64,000 nucleotides of DNA from Deltaproteobacteria bacterium (GTDB taxonomy: Bacteria > Myxococcota_A > Polyangia > Polyangiales > JADJMO01), in NCBI GenBank assembly GCA_016182965.1, contig JACPFM010000011.1, positions 1-64,000 on the forward strand, written 5' to 3'. This document shows positions 57,701 to 64,000 of the stretch, piece by piece. A program made the translations under genes and the position numbers. How positions within the stretch are numbered: the stretch's first letter is position 1; each line of letters opens with the position of its first letter. The notes below the pieces were generated by a model. It had not been told where the DNA came from. It saw only the letters and a list, made by a program, of their open reading frames with translations, and ran no database searches.

Positions 57701-57780
57701 TCCCACGGCGCGCCGCTGGCGAGGGCACCGGCGGTCAATGTGCTGTCGTCGCTGGCCATTCTCGGCGCTGTCTCCGTCAC
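54754..57780 (-). CDS. receiver-like plus PEP/pyruvate-binding (PPDK-N) protein
   Basis: A 1008-residue cytosolic protein. Two response-regulator-like modules come first (about 35-165, REVLLVSSQYDAFILEED; about 185-320, AIIVVEDSVRRYSSFL with VISDVRFP as phospho-acceptor site). A 100-residue linker leads to a PPDK N-terminal ATP-grasp domain (about 430-950) with GKGSIGGKARGLAFVSTLI, RSSSLLEDSQLQPFAGIYAT and QVRPQ. The phospho-His swivel and PEP-binding barrel of true PPDK/PEP synthase are missing, so it cannot make PEP alone. It may be a phosphate-transfer regulator; function is unknown. Confidence 0.87.
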   Translation of the reverse strand: MTETAPRMASDDSTLTAGALASGAPWDEVFHDLMPNRVREVLLVSSQYDAFILEEDGRLTDRIFTEYSELNLSNAPRITHVASGARALEMLVERRFDLVMTMVRIGDMDAGTLARRVKAHHPNMPVVLLVRTEADLGQFGAPIDTSRIDHVMSWTGDARIMLAIIKLVEDALNIAHDTQAGVRAIIVVEDSVRRYSSFLSMLYTELMKQSESLVAEGLNDLHRLMRMRARPKVLLARDYEKAMALFERFQDATIAVISDVRFPRKGEEDPQAGFDLVREIRARAPDLAIMVQSAEPASADQARHLNVKYADKNSPNLLKDIGKFVKESLGFGDFVFRLPDRSEVGRARHAYELEQVLRTVPAESIWYHASRDHFSHWLTARCMFSIADRLRSRKAAEFGGPEAIRTFLIEALGAERARQQEGAISDYTSRRPPAAQFIRLGKGSIGGKARGLAFVSTLIARNGLADRFPGLAIRIPHSVVVPTDEFDKFMEGHKILSGGTGNLTQQEIFERCRTARLSDDLRHKLRRTVAPLGGPLAVRSSSLLEDSQLQPFAGIYATYMLPNNHPDPEERFGQLCRAIKAVWASTYSDDARAYIGRTQYSVEDEKMAVLVQEVVGQARNGRFYPHVSGVAVSYNYYPIGHQRAEDGLAFIALGLGETIAQGGAGLQFSPAEPSVLPQFGCARDYLRYTQRRFTALDLTDTSPKLEGGGGTREYDLREAEADGTFALAGSVYSADDDLIRDDLTTPGPRVVSFHNVLKWGAVPLAPALKELLQLFREGLGCPVEIEFAVDAGDWGRSAPSGRARREPSLYVLQVRPQATQALDGVVETEGFSPDQILCATDRSLGHGVIEGVRDVVYVKRRDLQANETPAVAEQVASINKKLLADNVPYLLVGPGRWGSSDPRLGVPVKWAQIAGARVIVETVFEDREVEPSQAAHFFHNVTSFRIGYLTISSVDKRQSTHARFLDQAWLDQQPAVTDTGEVRHVRFDEPLRILLDGRHSTATILKPG

Positions 57781-57817
57781 TCGGGATTCTAGCGGGTCGC
57801 GGGCCGTGTCTGCTGCA

Positions 57818-57938
57818 AGTCGTCAGTCGTCAGTCATCAGTCGTCAGCCCGAGAGGCGCCCGGGGAGCAAAAACGTCGTCGTCAGTCGCAGCGAGGCTTC
57901 CGTCTCGGCTGACGACTGACGACTGACGACTGATGACC
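57818..57938. repeat. inverted pair of heptamer arrays
   Basis: 57818-57847 reads as four CAGTCGT-type units and 57908-57938 is its reverse complement with two mismatches in 30. The 60-bp spacer includes CAAAAACG. The pair could fold into a long hairpin. It lies between the start of the PPDK-N gene and the end of gdhA, both minus. Confidence 0.9.
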
Positions 57939-57986
57939 GGGCGCGCGCGGCCAGCGATGAGCCCGCTGCCCGCGCGAGCGGCGACG

Positions 57987-59327
57987 CTAGACGACGCCCT
58001 GCGCCAACATCGAGTTCGCGACCTTGATGAAGCCGGCGCGATTGGCGCCGTTCACGTAGTTAACGAACTCCGGCTCCTTGCCGTACTCCACGCAGGTCGC
58101 GTGGATCTTCTTCATGATCTGGTGGAGGCGCTGATCGACCTCTTCGCGGGTCCACGAGAGGTGCATCGCGTTCTGGGCCATTTCGAGGCCGGAGGTGGCG
58201 ACGCCGCCGGCGTTCGCCGCCTTGCCGGGCGCGAAGAGGATCTTCGACTGGACGAAGTACTCGATGCCCTCGGGCGTCGTCGGCATGTTCGCGCCCTCGA
58301 CGACCGCTTGGCAGCCGTTCTTGACGAGCAGGCGCGCGTCGTCGCCGTTGAGCGTGTTCTCGGCCGCGCACGGGAAGGCGACGTCGCACGGGATGGCCCA
58401 GGGCTGCGCCTTCTCGAGGAAGCTGACGCCCTTGAAGCGCTCGACGTACTCCTTGAGGCTGCCGCGACGGTTGAACACGAGGTCCTTCACGAAGGCGAGC
58501 TTCTCGGCGTCGATGCCCTCGGGATCGTGCACGGCGCCGTCGTAGTCGCAGATCGACACGACCTTGCCACCGAGCTCGTTGACCTTCTCGACGGTGTGCA
58601 GCGCGACGTTGCCGGCGCCGGACACGATGACCGTCTTGCCGGCGAGCGAGTCGCCGCGACGGGCGAACATCTCCTGCGCGAAGTAGGTGCAGCCGTAGCC
58701 GGTCGCCTCGGTGCGGATCAGCGAGCCGCCCCAGTCGAGGCCCTTGCCGGTGAGCACGCCGGTGAACTCGTTGCGCAGCTTCTTGTACATCCCGAAGAGG
58801 TAGCCAATCTCGCGCCCCCCGACGCCGAGATCGCCGGCCGGCACGTCGGTGTCGGGACCGACGTGGCGGAACAGCTCCGCCATGAACGCTTGGCAGAAGC
58901 GCATGACCTCGTTGTCGCTCTTGCCGCGGACGTCGAAGTCGCTGCCGCCCTTGCCGCCGCCCATCGGGAGACCGGTGAGCGCGTTCTTGAACGTCTGCTC
59001 GAAGCCGAGGAACTTGAGCACGCCGAGGGTGACCGTCGAGTGGAAGCGGAGGCCGCCCTTGTAGGGACCGATCGCGCTGTTCAACTGGACGCGGAAGCCC
59101 TTGTTGACCTGGACCTGCCCCTTGTCGTCGACCCAAGGCACGCGGAACAAGATGACGCGCTCGGGCTCCACGATGCGCTCGAGGATCTTCGCCTGCCGGA
59201 AGGACGGGGTCGACTCGACGATCGGCATCACCGACTCGACAACCTCGCGGACGGCCTGGTGGAACTGCGGCTCCGCGGGATTCTTGGCGATCAGATCCGC
59301 CATGAAGGATTCGACAGCGTGGCTCAT
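57987..59327 (-). CDS. gdhA: NADP-type glutamate dehydrogenase
   Basis: A 446-residue GdhA, the length of the E. coli enzyme. KGGLRFHSTV and LPMGGGKGGSDFD carry the substrate Lys residues, and VIVSGAGNVALHTVEK is the Rossmann dinucleotide loop; the residue pattern is the hexameric NADP type. It makes glutamate from 2-oxoglutarate and ammonium. ATG 59327 has AGGGAG 7 nt upstream. A 366-bp spacer separates it from the divergent small gene at 59694. Confidence 0.96.
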   Translation of the reverse strand: MSHAVESFMADLIAKNPAEPQFHQAVREVVESVMPIVESTPSFRQAKILERIVEPERVILFRVPWVDDKGQVQVNKGFRVQLNSAIGPYKGGLRFHSTVTLGVLKFLGFEQTFKNALTGLPMGGGKGGSDFDVRGKSDNEVMRFCQAFMAELFRHVGPDTDVPAGDLGVGGREIGYLFGMYKKLRNEFTGVLTGKGLDWGGSLIRTEATGYGCTYFAQEMFARRGDSLAGKTVIVSGAGNVALHTVEKVNELGGKVVSICDYDGAVHDPEGIDAEKLAFVKDLVFNRRGSLKEYVERFKGVSFLEKAQPWAIPCDVAFPCAAENTLNGDDARLLVKNGCQAVVEGANMPTTPEGIEYFVQSKILFAPGKAANAGGVATSGLEMAQNAMHLSWTREEVDQRLHQIMKKIHATCVEYGKEPEFVNYVNGANRAGFIKVANSMLAQGVV

Positions 59328-59693
59328 GGAACGCTCCCTGTTCGAGCTAGATCGACCGCGAAATCGGGGATTCGCGGCACGACGCGGGCGGAGCCTAGGC
59401 CGGGTGCGCGCCGACGCAAACAACATCGACCGCTCAACGCGTTGCGCAGCGCGTCGCGGGTGACGTAACGCATCCCGTGATCGCGAGCTCAGCCTCTGGG
59501 GCGCCGCGGCGCGCCCGAGAAATGGCCCGTTCCGCGTCAACGCTGCTGCGACGGATCAGGTCGTCTGCGACGTCCGGCTGCACGGGACGACGCGTCGGGG
59601 AATGAGATCCGACAGGTCCGGGCGACGGGCGTTCCGGTGTCGCATCGCATTTCGGCCGCGCTCGTTTCGTTCGGCGCGGCAGGAGGGGAACCC
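59328..59693. other. 366-bp divergent spacer between gdhA and small gene
   Basis: No gene seen. The palindrome CAACGCGTTG lies at 59435-59444, 108 bp upstream of gdhA, and a GC-rich imperfect hairpin (GGGCGCC / GGCGCGCCC) at about 59498-59515. A minus-strand TTGTTT with TAGGCT 20 bp on could be a weak gdhA promoter, but the spacing is poor. Confidence 0.4.
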
Positions 59694-59993
59694 ATGCGCA
59701 CGATGCTCCGCATCGCGATGGACGTCGAGGCCGCGAACCGCGCGGTGAAGTCGGGCGAGTTGAAGAAGGTGCTGCAGGCGACGCTCGAGCGCCTGAAGCC
59801 GGAGGCGGCCTACTTCACGGCGATCGACGGCAAACGGACCGCGATCGTCGTCTTCGACCTGAAGGATCCGTCGGACATGCCGTCCATCGCGGAGCCGTTG
59901 TTCATGACGTTGGGCGCGCAGATCTTCGTCTCGCCGGTGATGAACCAGGAGGACCTGATGAAGGGGCTCGACAAGGCGGAGAAGATGCGCTGA
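59694..59993 (+). CDS. small alpha/beta protein of unknown function
   Basis: A 99-residue protein with strong AGGAGGGG ribosome site before ATG 59694. MRTMLRIAMDVEAANRAVKSG and LKPEAAYFTAIDGKRTAIVVFDLKDPSDMPSIAEPLF suggest a ferredoxin-like fold such as the DUF3303 or muconolactone-isomerase-like groups, but I cannot assign a function. It is convergent with the beta-helix lipoprotein gene and followed by a long hairpin. Confidence 0.8.
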   Translation: MRTMLRIAMDVEAANRAVKSGELKKVLQATLERLKPEAAYFTAIDGKRTAIVVFDLKDPSDMPSIAEPLFMTLGAQIFVSPVMNQEDLMKGLDKAEKMR

Positions 59994-60000
59994 GCAGCGT

Positions 60001-60058
60001 CGTCGGCCATCGGTCGTCAGTCGAGCAAGGCGCGCTCGCTGCCGGCTGATGGCCGACG
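60001..60058. terminator. bidirectional terminator-like hairpin with heptamer piece
   Basis: Perfect 10-bp outer arms GTCGGCCATC (60002-60011) and GATGGCCGAC (60048-60057), with inner CGAGC/GCTCG pairing. The left inner arm includes GTCGTCAGTCG, a heptamer-family piece. It lies between two convergent genes (stops 59993 and 60082) and could terminate both. Confidence 0.6.
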
Positions 60059-60081
60059 GAAGTGCCGCGTTCACGGCGCGA

Positions 60082-61383
60082 TCAGGGACCGACGTCGCAG
60101 CCGGTCGCGTCGAACGGGATGCCCGCGCCGTCGACGCTGGGCGCGTAGCGGATGTCCTGGTAGCCGCTCAGCGTCTCGCAGGTCTCGGTGGCGAGCGGCA
60201 GGAAGGTCGGCCCGCACACGAGCCACTTGTTGCCGACCGCCGGCGACTTCTCGGTGCGCGCGTGCGGCAGACAGATCGCGGCCTTGTTGTTGGAGGCGGA
60301 CGGACCGCCGAAGATGTTCTTCCCGAAGTCGGTCGCCGTCCCGAGGTCGAGCTCGTTGGTCCCGTAGCGGAAGACCAGGCCGACGCGGTTCTTCACCAGC
60401 ATCGAGCTCCGCATCTTCAGGCTCGCGCTCCCTTCGACCAACACGCCGGCCGCGCCGTTGTCCTTGGCGACGAGGTTGCTGATCGTGCTCTTGACGTTCG
60501 ACAGGATCGCGATGCCGTTGGCGGCGTTTCCGCGCACCTCGCCGGCCTCGAAGTTCAGGAACCCCCTCGAGAGGACGATGCCTCCGCCGTTCTCGTTGAA
60601 GGCGTTGGGGATGGTGCCGCCGGCGATCACGCGCACCGAGAAGATCTCGTCGACGTAGAGGCCGGCCACCGTGTGCCGCGTCGAGCGGAACTCGGGCCCG
60701 AGATCGACGGTGCCCTTGCCGTTGACGACGACGCCCGACAGACCGGTGCCCTTGCTGTCGGTCACGACCATGCGTCTGGCGGTCACCGCGCTGAACGCCA
60801 CCGGGATCATGGCGAGCCCGATGCGCGCGCCGCCGTTGATGGTGACGCCCTCGATCGTGGAGCCGCCCTCCATCAGGAACACGCACTGCGCGGTGAGGCA
60901 CGCGCCGCCGCCGGTGACCGTGACCCGCTCGGCGCCGTCGCCCACGATCGAGGTGGCCGCCTTGACGACGAGACCTGCCGTCTCGTTGTAGACGAGCGGC
61001 GCCGTCGCGGTGCCGCCGGCCACCTTGATCGTGCGCTTGGCCGACGGCTGCCCGGCGACGTACGAGAGCGCCTCGCGGATGCTCTTGAACGGGCAGTCCG
61101 CGGTGCCGACCGGCTCGCGCGCGTTGCGCGCGTCGACGTAGATGACGGTCGCGGCCGGAGCCAGCACGGAGCACGGCGCGTTGGCGTCCACCGTGCCCGA
61201 CTCCCCCGGGACGCCCTCGTCGACGGTCGGCGCCGAGTCCCCGATCGGCACCGAATCGCCCGCTGCGTCGGTGGTCTGGCCGGTGTCGGCCTCGGCGTCG
61301 ACGCCGGCGAGCGAGAACTCGCTCGACGAGCACGAGAGCGCGACCGCTGCCACGCCAGCGAGCACCAAGGAATCCAAGCGCAT
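60082..61383 (-). CDS. parallel beta-helix lipoprotein (DUF1565-like)
   Basis: A 433-residue lipoprotein (MRLDSLVLAGVAAVALSC). A Thr/Asp-rich linker (to about residue 70) leads to YVDARNAREPVGTADCPFKSIREAL, the DUF1565-type opening of right-handed beta-helices, then repeated rungs such as GVTINGGARIGLAM, GFLNFEAGEVRGNAANGIAI and LVAKDNGAAGVLVEGSA. Probably a surface carbohydrate-binding or lyase-like protein; no catalytic residues can be named. Confidence 0.85.
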   Translation of the reverse strand: MRLDSLVLAGVAAVALSCSSSEFSLAGVDAEADTGQTTDAAGDSVPIGDSAPTVDEGVPGESGTVDANAPCSVLAPAATVIYVDARNAREPVGTADCPFKSIREALSYVAGQPSAKRTIKVAGGTATAPLVYNETAGLVVKAATSIVGDGAERVTVTGGGACLTAQCVFLMEGGSTIEGVTINGGARIGLAMIPVAFSAVTARRMVVTDSKGTGLSGVVVNGKGTVDLGPEFRSTRHTVAGLYVDEIFSVRVIAGGTIPNAFNENGGGIVLSRGFLNFEAGEVRGNAANGIAILSNVKSTISNLVAKDNGAAGVLVEGSASLKMRSSMLVKNRVGLVFRYGTNELDLGTATDFGKNIFGGPSASNNKAAICLPHARTEKSPAVGNKWLVCGPTFLPLATETCETLSGYQDIRYAPSVDGAGIPFDATGCDVGP

Positions 61384-61450
61384 GGCAAGCACCTCCGCCG
61401 CCTCAGTGTATCGGGCCGACGCGCGCCGCGCACTCGAGCACGTGCGTCGC

Positions 61451-63190
61451 TCAGCGGGCGGTGACGAGAGCGAGGCCCTCCCAGCGCGCGTCATGCGGCA
61501 GCGCGAGCAGCGCCGCGAGCGCGCGGGTGCTCGTTGAGAACGACGTCGGCGCGTCGTGGATCGCCCCGGCGGCGACCCGACCGGGCGCGCGGACCACCAC
61601 CGGCACGGAGCGATCGAAGAGCCACGGCGAGCCGTGGTTCTGGCCTCTTCCGAGCACGTAGCGCGTGTCGAAGAAGCTGCCGGGCGTGGTGACGACGTAC
61701 AGATCACCGGGCCCCTCCGCGCGCACGGCGCGGCACACCAACGCGGCGACGCCGTCGTCGCTCGTGTCGGGACACGTCGCCGGCTGTGCGCGGACCACGT
61801 GCACCGAGTGGACGCCGGGGATCGCGCGGGTTCGTTCGACCACCGTTGCGTCGAGCTTCGCGCGCTTCGCCGGATCGAGCGCGCGCGCGGCGGCGCTGTA
61901 GAACACCAGCGGATCGGCGACGCCGTCGACCCACCGCCCGGGGCCGATCGCGGCGACGGCCGCGGCGTCGAGCACATCGGCGAGCGCGTGCGGATCGATG
62001 CGGTGCGCGTCGCCGCACGGCCGCTGCCACCGATCGACCTTGCCGCACCAGGGCCGCTTGGACGCCGGAAGCTCGGGCAGCGGCGCGCCGCCGTGATCGC
62101 CGGTGAGCACCATCGACCAGCCGCCTTCGCCGACCTCCGCGTCGAGCACCGCGAGCAGCCGCGCGAGCGCCGCGTCGGTGCGCAGGAGCGTGTCCCACGC
62201 CTCGAAGGAGTCTGGTCCGAACACGTGGGTGACGTAGTCGTGCGCCGAGAGCGACACGGCGAGCAGCATCGGCTGCGATCGATCGCGCGCCCGGATCGCG
62301 GAGGTCGCCAGGGCGAGCACGGCCTCGTCGGCGAGCGGCGTCGCGCGCAGCGCGGAAGCGGGCCTCGCGCTCTTGCCGACGTGGTGCGGGAACGAGACGC
62401 CGAGGCCTGCGAGATCCCCCTCGCCCGGCGCGTCGTCGGCGGTCGCCGCGTGCGCCACCACGAAGGCGCGATCGAGCAGCTCCCACGGGTGCGCGCGCAG
62501 CGCGTCGAGCGCCGCCGTCGTCGCGTGCGGCGCGGCCCACGCCGGCAGCGACGACGCGAACGCCGTCGAGGTGACGAACCGATCGAGGCTCGCGTCGAAC
62601 CACACCGTCGCGTCGGGCGCGCGGCCGCCGCCGAAGATCGCCGACCGATCCTTGATCGACACCGAGACGATCGTCGCGCGCGGCGTCGCTCGCCGCAGCC
62701 GGTCGGCGACGGTGGGGACGCGCAGCGCGCTCGCCGACGATCCGATCGCCGTCGTCGTCCCGCCCGCATCGACGAGCCGGGTCTCGGGGTCGCGCAGGAA
62801 GCCGACCACCTCACCGCCCGCGACGACGCGCTCGTTGGCGACGATGCCCGTCTCGCGCGGCGGGAGCCCCGTGAAGATCGCCGCGTGCCCCGGCGCGGTG
62901 TCGCAGACCGCGTGCGCGTAGCGCGCGTCGCGCACCCAGGTGCCCTCACGCCGCAGCCGCGCGATGCCTCCGTCGTTCGGCAGGGTGGGCCAGCGCTCGA
63001 CGGCGGCCCAGGCCGCGAGCTGATCGACGACCAGGGCGACGACGATCGGCGCGCGCGGCGCGCTCTTGGGCCCGGCCGGCGCGGCCGTCGGCCCGCGCGC
63101 ACAGCCCGGCAGCCCGGCGTGCATCAGCAGACCGAGCACGACCGACCCGACCGAGACCGAGACGACCGAGACGATGGGGCGACGCGTCAT
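61451..63190 (-). CDS. alkaline-phosphatase-superfamily lipoprotein (phosphodiesterase/PafA-like)
   Basis: A 579-residue exported protein; the signal ends LLMHAGLPGC, a lipobox. Metal-binding VVDQL near residue 54 and CDTAPGHAAIFTGLPPRETGI give the Thr nucleophile region; SLSAHDYVTHVFGPDS and LTGDHGGAP supply later Asp/His ligands. The layout is that of type I phosphodiesterase/nucleotide pyrophosphatase or PafA-like phosphatases. Likely a phosphatase on the outer surface. It is upstream of, and in the same direction as, the beta-helix lipoprotein gene. Confidence 0.88.
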   Translation of the reverse strand: MTRRPIVSVVSVSVGSVVLGLLMHAGLPGCARGPTAAPAGPKSAPRAPIVVALVVDQLAAWAAVERWPTLPNDGGIARLRREGTWVRDARYAHAVCDTAPGHAAIFTGLPPRETGIVANERVVAGGEVVGFLRDPETRLVDAGGTTTAIGSSASALRVPTVADRLRRATPRATIVSVSIKDRSAIFGGGRAPDATVWFDASLDRFVTSTAFASSLPAWAAPHATTAALDALRAHPWELLDRAFVVAHAATADDAPGEGDLAGLGVSFPHHVGKSARPASALRATPLADEAVLALATSAIRARDRSQPMLLAVSLSAHDYVTHVFGPDSFEAWDTLLRTDAALARLLAVLDAEVGEGGWSMVLTGDHGGAPLPELPASKRPWCGKVDRWQRPCGDAHRIDPHALADVLDAAAVAAIGPGRWVDGVADPLVFYSAAARALDPAKRAKLDATVVERTRAIPGVHSVHVVRAQPATCPDTSDDGVAALVCRAVRAEGPGDLYVVTTPGSFFDTRYVLGRGQNHGSPWLFDRSVPVVVRAPGRVAAGAIHDAPTSFSTSTRALAALLALPHDARWEGLALVTAR

Positions 63191-63266
63191 CGCGCTGCAT
63201 CATCGGCGCGCCGCGGTCGCCTACCAAGCTCAGACTCGGCATCGACCGAAAACGGCGAACGTCGAG

Positions 63267-63758
63267 TCAGACCACGCGCCGGGCGATCCGCGCGCCGCGC
63301 GCTGCGAAGACGCGCTCGACGGACTCCTCCTCGTGTTGCCCATCGACCTCCACCGTCGCGACCACGCCGCCCTCGCGTGCAGCCACGCGCTCCAGCCCCT
63401 GGAGCTTGCGGTCGGGGTTCATCGAGCCCGAGATCAGGCCGCCGGTGAACCCGATGGCGAGGCCGAGGACGACGCCGGTGAGCACACCGGTCCAGGTCCC
63501 GACCGCGAAGAGGCCGAGCGGTCCGGTGACCAGCCAGCCCATCACGCCGCCGACGATGGCGGCCAGGATGATCCCGATGGCGACGCCGGAGCGCGCGTCG
63601 GTGTGCGAGAGCGGCCGGTCGTCCTCGCCGCCCGCGTGCGGGCCGGCTTGCAGCTCGACGCGGTAACGGCTCTCTCGGATGCCCTCGTCCGCGAGGTCGC
63701 GGATCGCGGCCTCGGCGGTCGGTTGATCGGGGAACTCAGCGAACAAGACGTGCTTCAT
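63267..63758 (-). CDS. membrane protein with stress-protein-like glycine-rich helices
   Basis: A 163-residue protein. The N-terminus (KHVLFAEFPDQPTAEAAIRDL) resembles the ferredoxin-like fold of general stress proteins of the YflT/DUF1269 type; two Gly-rich membrane helices follow (about 57-80 and 84-110, GIILAAIVGGVMGWLV and GVLTGVVLGLAIGFTGG), and the C-terminus ends basic. These domains are common in stress-inducible membrane proteins of unknown function. The assignment is by pattern. Confidence 0.75.
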   Translation of the reverse strand: MKHVLFAEFPDQPTAEAAIRDLADEGIRESRYRVELQAGPHAGGEDDRPLSHTDARSGVAIGIILAAIVGGVMGWLVTGPLGLFAVGTWTGVLTGVVLGLAIGFTGGLISGSMNPDRKLQGLERVAAREGGVVATVEVDGQHEEESVERVFAARGARIARRVV

Positions 63759-64000
63759 GGGTCCTCGAGCGAGCTGTCCCTACCGCTGTCTCCAGCTGGG
63801 GTGTGCAAGCGAGCTACGTGCCCTCACCCGGTGACCTGAGCTGCAATCGCCGATCCGCCCCCACCTGCGCACCCATTCCGACCAAAATCATCGGCGCGCG
63901 AGAACTCCCTTCGCACTCGAACGTCTGCCGGACCATCATGGGAAAGATGCGAGGGAGGTCGTCGAGCACGGTCGCAGAGGTCTGGGACGACCTCGAGGTC

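Noticed and set aside
54742..57792. A 1016-residue open frame on the plus strand
   Set aside because: It is the antisense shadow of the receiver/PPDK-N gene; composition is Arg/Leu/Glu-rich with no motif, as expected for high G+C antisense.
59328..59420. gdhA promoter TTGTTT/TAGGCT
   Set aside because: Spacing of about 20 bp is outside the usual range and chance matches are likely.
63814..64000. Partial minus-strand frame entering from the right edge
   Set aside because: 62 open codons ending at TAG (63814-63816) look moderately coding (MVRQTFECEGSSRAPMILVG), but no family is recognised and the plus strand also offers an ATG at 63938; too short to call.

Overview
The window is about 70% G+C, gene-dense, and reads as chromosomal DNA of a myxobacterium-like Myxococcota (former Deltaproteobacteria). 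This is inferred from content: Cys-rich and Asp/Gly-rich lipoproteins, a DUF2378 protein, an AgmX/PglI-type protein, two eukaryote-like Ser/Thr kinases (one fused to AAA-ATPase and TPR repeats), twin PilT-type ATPases, and pairs of M16 peptidases. I saw no tRNA, rRNA, CRISPR array, phage or transposase gene. Convergent neighbours are often only 2-50 bp apart.

Layout. 1-423: no gene, hairpins. 424-7966: MBL-fold protein, archaemetzincin, HIT protein, VWA lipoprotein plus membrane partner, M3 oligopeptidase. 7969-10826: two coupled PilT/PilU-type ATPases. 11013-20644: lipid metabolism, with an SCP-x-type thiolase and a multifunctional dehydrogenase/hydratase carrying three SCP2 domains. Both genes have the same imperfect palindrome upstream. 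Between them lie a lipoprotein, a universal stress protein coupled to a P-type cation pump, and an NmrA-like protein. 21051-29168: NhaA antiporter, AgmX-like lipoprotein, MASE1 hybrid histidine kinase, inactive/active M16 pair, Cys-rich lipoprotein. 29169-31063: small lipoproteins flanked by heptanucleotide repeat arrays. 31061-36105: DUF4272 protein, Ski2-like helicase, secreted and BON-domain proteins. 36190-47665: two kinases, HAD phosphatase, EamA transporter, exonuclease III, lipoproteins, a decayed Cys-rich fragment, lipoprotein hydrolase, DUF2378 protein. 47675-50999: a thiol/sulfur redox block made of a persulfide dioxygenase-rhodanese fusion, an MBL protein, a peroxiredoxin and an OsmC protein. 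51108-54009: coupled MBL, Tat-exported small subunit and GMC oxidoreductase. 54144-63758: Uma2 protein, receiver/PPDK-N protein, glutamate dehydrogenase, beta-helix lipoprotein, alkaline-phosphatase-family lipoprotein, stress membrane protein.

Main points of interest. (1) The peroxiredoxin has an in-frame UGA exactly at its peroxidatic cysteine, followed at the right distance by a hairpin closely resembling the E. coli fdhF SECIS; this looks like a selenoprotein. (2) A dispersed intergenic repeat family is built from a 7-bp unit (CAGTCGT), often as facing arrays that begin at the stop codons of convergent genes; a second heptamer family (TCGACCT-like) lies nearby. (3) A shared TetR-type operator candidate precedes the two beta-oxidation genes. 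(4) The multifunctional enzyme gene carries one in-frame TAG that separates its NAD-binding loop from the rest.
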